DNA from: Antedon mediterranea | Lineage: Eukaryota > Echinodermata > Crinoidea > Comatulida > Antedonidae | NCBI RefSeq assembly: GCF_964355755.1 | Contig: NC_092679.1 | Span: forward strand, 13,136,932 to 13,196,931 | Direction: 5' to 3' | DNA length: 60,000 nt | Shown here: positions 56,903 to 60,000 of the stretch, in pieces | How the letters are laid out: each line of letters starts with the position of its first letter | Numbering within the stretch: the stretch's first letter is position 1 | Made by a program: the position numbers and the translations under genes | Notes under the pieces: generated by a model | The model's input: only the letters and a program-made list of their open reading frames with translations | The model's database searches: none | Told to the model about the DNA's origin: nothing

Positions 56903-57350
56903 GGTGCAACATATGTTGACACCCAGAACGTATAGAAACTATCTACATAGTCTACCTGGAGCAACATGTGTTGACTCCAGTACCCGGTTGACCATTAGCG
57001 CCTGATAGGTGGAGCAACCAAATATTGACATCGAAAAACGTATAGAAACACCTACATTAGTCTACCTGGAGCAACATGTGTTGACTCCAGTACATGTTTA
57101 AACATTTTAATTAGGTAGGCAGTGCAACCAAATGTTGGCACCAAAAAACGTATAGAAACAATCTACATTAGTCTGCCTGGGGCAACATGTGTTGACTCCA
57201 GTACGCGTTTGAGAATTGAGTTTAATAAACGGTGCAACCATGTTGACACCGAAAACATAAATAACTTATTAGTCTACCTGGAGCAACGTGTTGACTCCGA
57301 TTGAACATATGATTATAATTGGCGGTGCAACCTATGCTGTCACCGAAAGA
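56903..57350. repeat. Tandem array of ~110-bp units made of paired dyads
   Basis: Units start near 56903, 57010, 57121, 57231 and 57322. Each has a 'ggtgcaac...gttgacacc' imperfect dyad, a spacer 'gaaaaacgtatagaaac', 'ctacattagtctacc' and a 'ggagcaacatgtgttgactc' dyad. The frame at 57122-57304 is a by-product. Confidence 0.88.
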
Positions 57351-57479
57351 AACAAAAATGAAATAAGTAAAACGATATACAGAAAAAATAAGTATCAAAC
57401 TTTGTTTAAGCTTGACGCTTAATACCCAGTCATGCTTAGGAAATATGCCAACCAGCCAGCACCCATATTTACAACGCTG

Positions 57480-57835
57480 TATTTGACAAAGTTATGTGGT
57501 TCGACCATCGTCCAAAAATCAAAATGTCTTGGTGAGAGTGTCAAAGTTGGTGAAGGTCGGTAGCTCGACCGATTCTGAAAGAATGAGTGTTAAACTGTGT
57601 ATGTTCCAGACTAGCATGGCGAGCTACAGTAATTGTTTATAGCATTAGTGTGTGTTCTGCGGCCTTGGAGACTACTGCTTCACTGGCTCTGAGGCATGCG
57701 AAGTAACATATTATGAACAAGGCTCTGTATAGGATGGATTCGTATTTGGATTTCATGCTACCTCGCATATGTCCAATTAGCGTTACAAGAATGTCGGAGG
57801 TGACCGGCGGTCTGATCGGTTTGGATGGAGAGTTC

Positions 57836-57875
<40 letters not shown>

Positions 57876-57960
57876 ACTCCTCTGCATAAATTGCTGACTG
57901 CTGGATTTGCGGTAAGGTCTTCCATAAATGATACCCTGTGCACGAATGACACTGGGCTAA
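57480..57960 (-). pseudogene. Tyrosine recombinase of a DIRS-type retroelement
   Basis: On the minus strand: HRVSFMEDLTANPAVSNLC, a (A)n/(Lys)n interruption from the poly-T at 57837-57872, then KPIRPPVTSDILVTLIGHMR, SKYESILYRALFIICYFACL and RASEAVVS with the first catalytic Arg, then a stop. The HxxR and Tyr boxes were not recognised below about 57590. DIRS-type elements use this enzyme instead of integrase; order RT, RNase H, YR on the minus strand fits. Confidence 0.65.
57837..57872. repeat. Poly-T run (36 bp)
   Basis: An uninterrupted T run inside the recombinase pseudogene (reads as poly-Lys on the minus strand). Its length may be an assembly or slippage artefact. Confidence 0.9.
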
Positions 57961-58134
57961 GGTAGTTTCGAATCGTGGAAATCGCCAGTGCATTTTTAGT
58001 CAGCTTACTTACATAGAGAACAATTGTCTGTGGAGTCGCTGGTAGCGGAAGGCTTAGTGATTTCCTGAATTGGTTAAAATGGTGCCATTTGCTTTTATAG
58101 TTACTAGCGGTTCATTTGCTTAATGAGTTCCACA

Positions 58135-58521
58135 TTAGCTCTCGTGTGAGGATCTTGAGTTGTTTAGTGGTTCGAAGTAGATTGGTTGTAAGTGCTTTGG
58201 TATCTTTAGCGGTGTGCGGTTCATACTGTGCTCCTCTAGCATGGCCTCCGTTTCCTGAAAACGAGAAAGAGCGTCACATATCCTGTTTTGCTTACCAGGG
58301 ATGTGCCTGGCTGTAAACTGAATGTTGTTTAGTAGTAACAAAAGGACGATAGCGCGAACCACTCTCATGACCTTTTCGTTTGATGACAATTTTTTGTTAA
58401 GCACATATACATCAGCTAGGTTATCACAGTGGAAAACTACATGGGTGTTGGCTAGCTGTTTTGCAAAAATCGAAAGCATGACATAGATGGGGTAAATTTC
58501 GAGAACCATGATGTCGAACAT
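58135..58521 (-). pseudogene. RNase H of the DIRS-type retroelement
   Basis: VVFHCDNLADVYVLNKK, RVVRAIVLLLLLNNIQF and TARHIPGKQNRICDALSRF follow the DIRS RNase H pattern, including the second acidic residue (CDN) and the HIPG..N...DALSR end. It continues LKIPKHLQPI, linking to the recombinase. Upstream residues linking to RT are partly lost between 58522 and 58911. Confidence 0.85.
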
Positions 58522-58911
58522 TTTCCAAGATTCCGGCCAGCGGCCTTGAATCCAGAACTTTTGGAAGGTCGCACCAAGTGCGGTTTTTGAGGCATCAGAG
58601 GAGAAATGTAAACGCTGCGAGTCAAATTTTTGTGGGGGTGAAAAATGGTAACGCCATTGTGTTTGCTAAGAAAGTCGGCCCAAATTTGGAGATCCTCCTT
58701 TGCTGAGTCAGAAAGGTGAATAGTTGAAAAGGGGTTAGTTAGACCGGCCGTTAGGGCATTAAGCCTTCTTAGGAACGCCAGTCCAGAGGGTATAACCCAG
58801 GTGGCAAATTGTAGCTTTTCAAAGAGATTGGGGGGCTCTCAATGTAGTTGAGTGAAGTTTTGAACTTTAAAGGGAGTAACGTAATTTTATTATCTCAGAT
58901 GGAAGCCTGTC

Positions 58912-59394
58912 TTACATTTTCTGTAAATCAAGTTCAATACCCAGGAAGGAAATGGTGGTGGTGGGTGAAATTGTTTTGTGCGGTGCTAGAGGTATGCCAC
59001 CGCGGTCAGCAAGCGCCTTGGATATCTTCAAGGAGTTCGCACACAGTTGGTGTGTGTCTTCAATGACGAGGATGTCGTCTAATATTTTCACGTTATTGGG
59101 CTGTTTTAACTTTTTTATAAGGAAAAATTTCACTCCGTCAGAAAACTTATTGAATATTTGACACGAAGATCCGCCGCCTTGGGGAAGCGTTTTATCGTAG
59201 TAGTACTGGCCTAACCACGTGAAACCTGTGAGGTGATATTGAGTGGGATGGAAATGTATTAGTCTGTATGCGTCACTGGTGTCCGTCTTAGCCATGAATG
59301 CCGGGTGATTGTGTATGTCAATTATGTCTATTGCGTTGGGAGTTAGTTGCTGTAAAAGCAGCCCCATGTAAGGTAGAAGCCATGAGCGAAACAT
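58912..59394 (-). pseudogene. Reverse transcriptase of the DIRS-type retroelement
   Basis: AKTDTSDAYRLIHFHPTQYH, GFTWLGQYYYDKTLPQGGGS, SCQIFNKFSDGVKFF, the catalytic VKILDDILVIED and TISFLGIELDLQ appear in canonical order. The YxDD position is LDD, usual for this group. Its closeness to DIRS/Ngaro elements is inferred from the YYYD...LP.G..SSC block. Confidence 0.88.
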
Positions 59395-59789
59395 TGGGTT
59401 AAGTAAGCGTGGTGTTTGTAACCAGATAGGAGTGCGCTTATTCTAGTGGGAATTATTGGGATCCCGAGCACTGAAAAACAAGTGGCGATACTGACAGTTT
59501 GTCTGGACACATCTATTGAATCTGTTATGGTAGGAGAAGCCGAGTGGACGCTCCACGGTTGGATGGGTTAGAGGTTTATGGTTAGCTCGTTGCGTCTAGT
59601 TTATGCAGGAGGTCGGCTCGAACCGATGACCAAGAGCAAAGTGTGTACTCAGTAGCCATTCGAAATTATCAGTCGTAAAAGTACCATTAATTTGGATGAC
59701 TGCGCATGAGGTATTTAATATACTTAAAATAATTTAAGATGTCCTGCGTATATTTACTTAAATAAAATTGTGGCAAAGTCGTGAAAGGC
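59395..59789 (-). other. Region between gag and RT of the DIRS-type element
   Basis: Degraded coding text, no clear motif. A 'cggttcgagccgacc' B-box-like word on the minus strand near 59610 could mark a small SINE but no A box was found. Confidence 0.35.
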
Positions 59790-60000
59790 CTAGTGCCAGT
59801 TGTGTTCGTTTAAGATGCGGCATTTGGGCTTAGGCACAAGTTCAAAGGTACCAGTGAACGTTAGCGTCAAAGCTTCCGCTGCGCTGTTGAAGTTGAGCAG
59901 ATTGTGCAGCTCGATGAATTTGTGGGAGATTATTTTCTCTTTAAGTTTTTGACAAGGTAGGGGGTTTGAGGAAGAGAGCTGCCGGTAGGTTCGGCTTACT
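59790..60000 (-). pseudogene. gag-like fragment of the DIRS-type element, runs off the window
   Basis: The minus strand reads LKEKIISHKFIELHNLLNFN followed by LTLTFTGTFELVPKPKCRIL and NEHNWH to a stop at 59790. The 'IELHNLL' and 'FELVPKPK.RIL' blocks recall the short gag text preceding RT in DIRS/Ngaro-like elements. A frame break lies near 59945. The element continues past the window edge. Confidence 0.55.

Noticed and set aside
56903-57350. CRISPR-like dyads with regular spacing
   Set aside because: Units are ~110-bp tandem copies including the spacers; no unique spacers.
57758-57952. Poly-Lys protein
   Set aside because: Poly-T run within the recombinase pseudogene.

Overview
This is an AT-rich, intron-containing animal genome window with almost no compact coding sequence. 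Most of it is transposable elements of many classes, tandem repeats and TE fragments. The recurrent 'taggcctac' word and the mix of Gmr1-type Ty3 elements, DIRS-like, Penelope-like and Rex1/Babar-like elements, and 5S/tRNA SINEs suggest a marine invertebrate deuterostome (echinoderm or hemichordate is my guess). The species cannot be fixed from the sequence.

The one host gene I can support is a leucine-rich-repeat G-protein-coupled receptor (LGR; relaxin-receptor/GRL101-like) on the + strand. Its 7TM domain is a single 3' exon (47059-48181). Upstream lie at least eight LRR exons, nearly all exactly 72 bp, phase 2 and with canonical AG/GT borders: 14568-14639, 33625-33696, 37932-38003, 38140-38211, 38937-39008, 41430-41501, 42387-42461 (75 bp) and 42710-42781. 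An LRR N-cap exon (13871-13985) precedes them. All phases are compatible, so the exons form a modular array. One further LRR exon is split by a Helitron-like insertion (33890-36674), and another lacks its 5' part (14445-14497).

Layout: 1-3080 dispersed repeats with (CA)n, interrupted by a PIF/Harbinger-like element (605-1486). 3740-5460 a minisatellite and a ~230-bp tandem array. 5730-6379 a long inverted repeat containing a perfect palindrome. 7499-8610 a TIR element. 9990-10350 a LINE RT fragment and 10370-11200 a decayed Penelope-like element, both minus strand. 12560-13130 a dispersed repeat with a tetranucleotide run. 13871-14640 first receptor exons. 14768-15351 nested MITEs. 17490-17905 AT microsatellites and a tRNA-like sequence. 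18720-24070 a Ty3/gypsy element of Gmr1 type (integrase upstream of reverse transcriptase), minus strand. About 25000-31641 a LINE with a PHD/esterase ORF1, carrying an internal ORF1 duplication and a 5S-tRNA chimeric SINE. 31645-33240 SINEs. 33600-42800 receptor exons with a Helitron and other repeats. About 42951-46540 a large palindromic element carrying a PIN-like/Cys-rich protein gene. 47059-48181 7TM exon. About 48600-52398 a Rex1/Babar-like LINE with a second LINE nested in it. 54376-54690 a tRNA-SINE. 55140-55457 a LINE 3' fragment. 55750-55990 a repeat that is the empty site of the Ty3 insertion. 56353-57350 direct repeats and a dyad-rich array. 57480-60000 a DIRS-type tyrosine-recombinase retroelement, minus strand, running off the window.

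The TEs have no shared function. Together they form several datable nested insertions, and they have expanded the introns, and in one case an exon, of the receptor gene.
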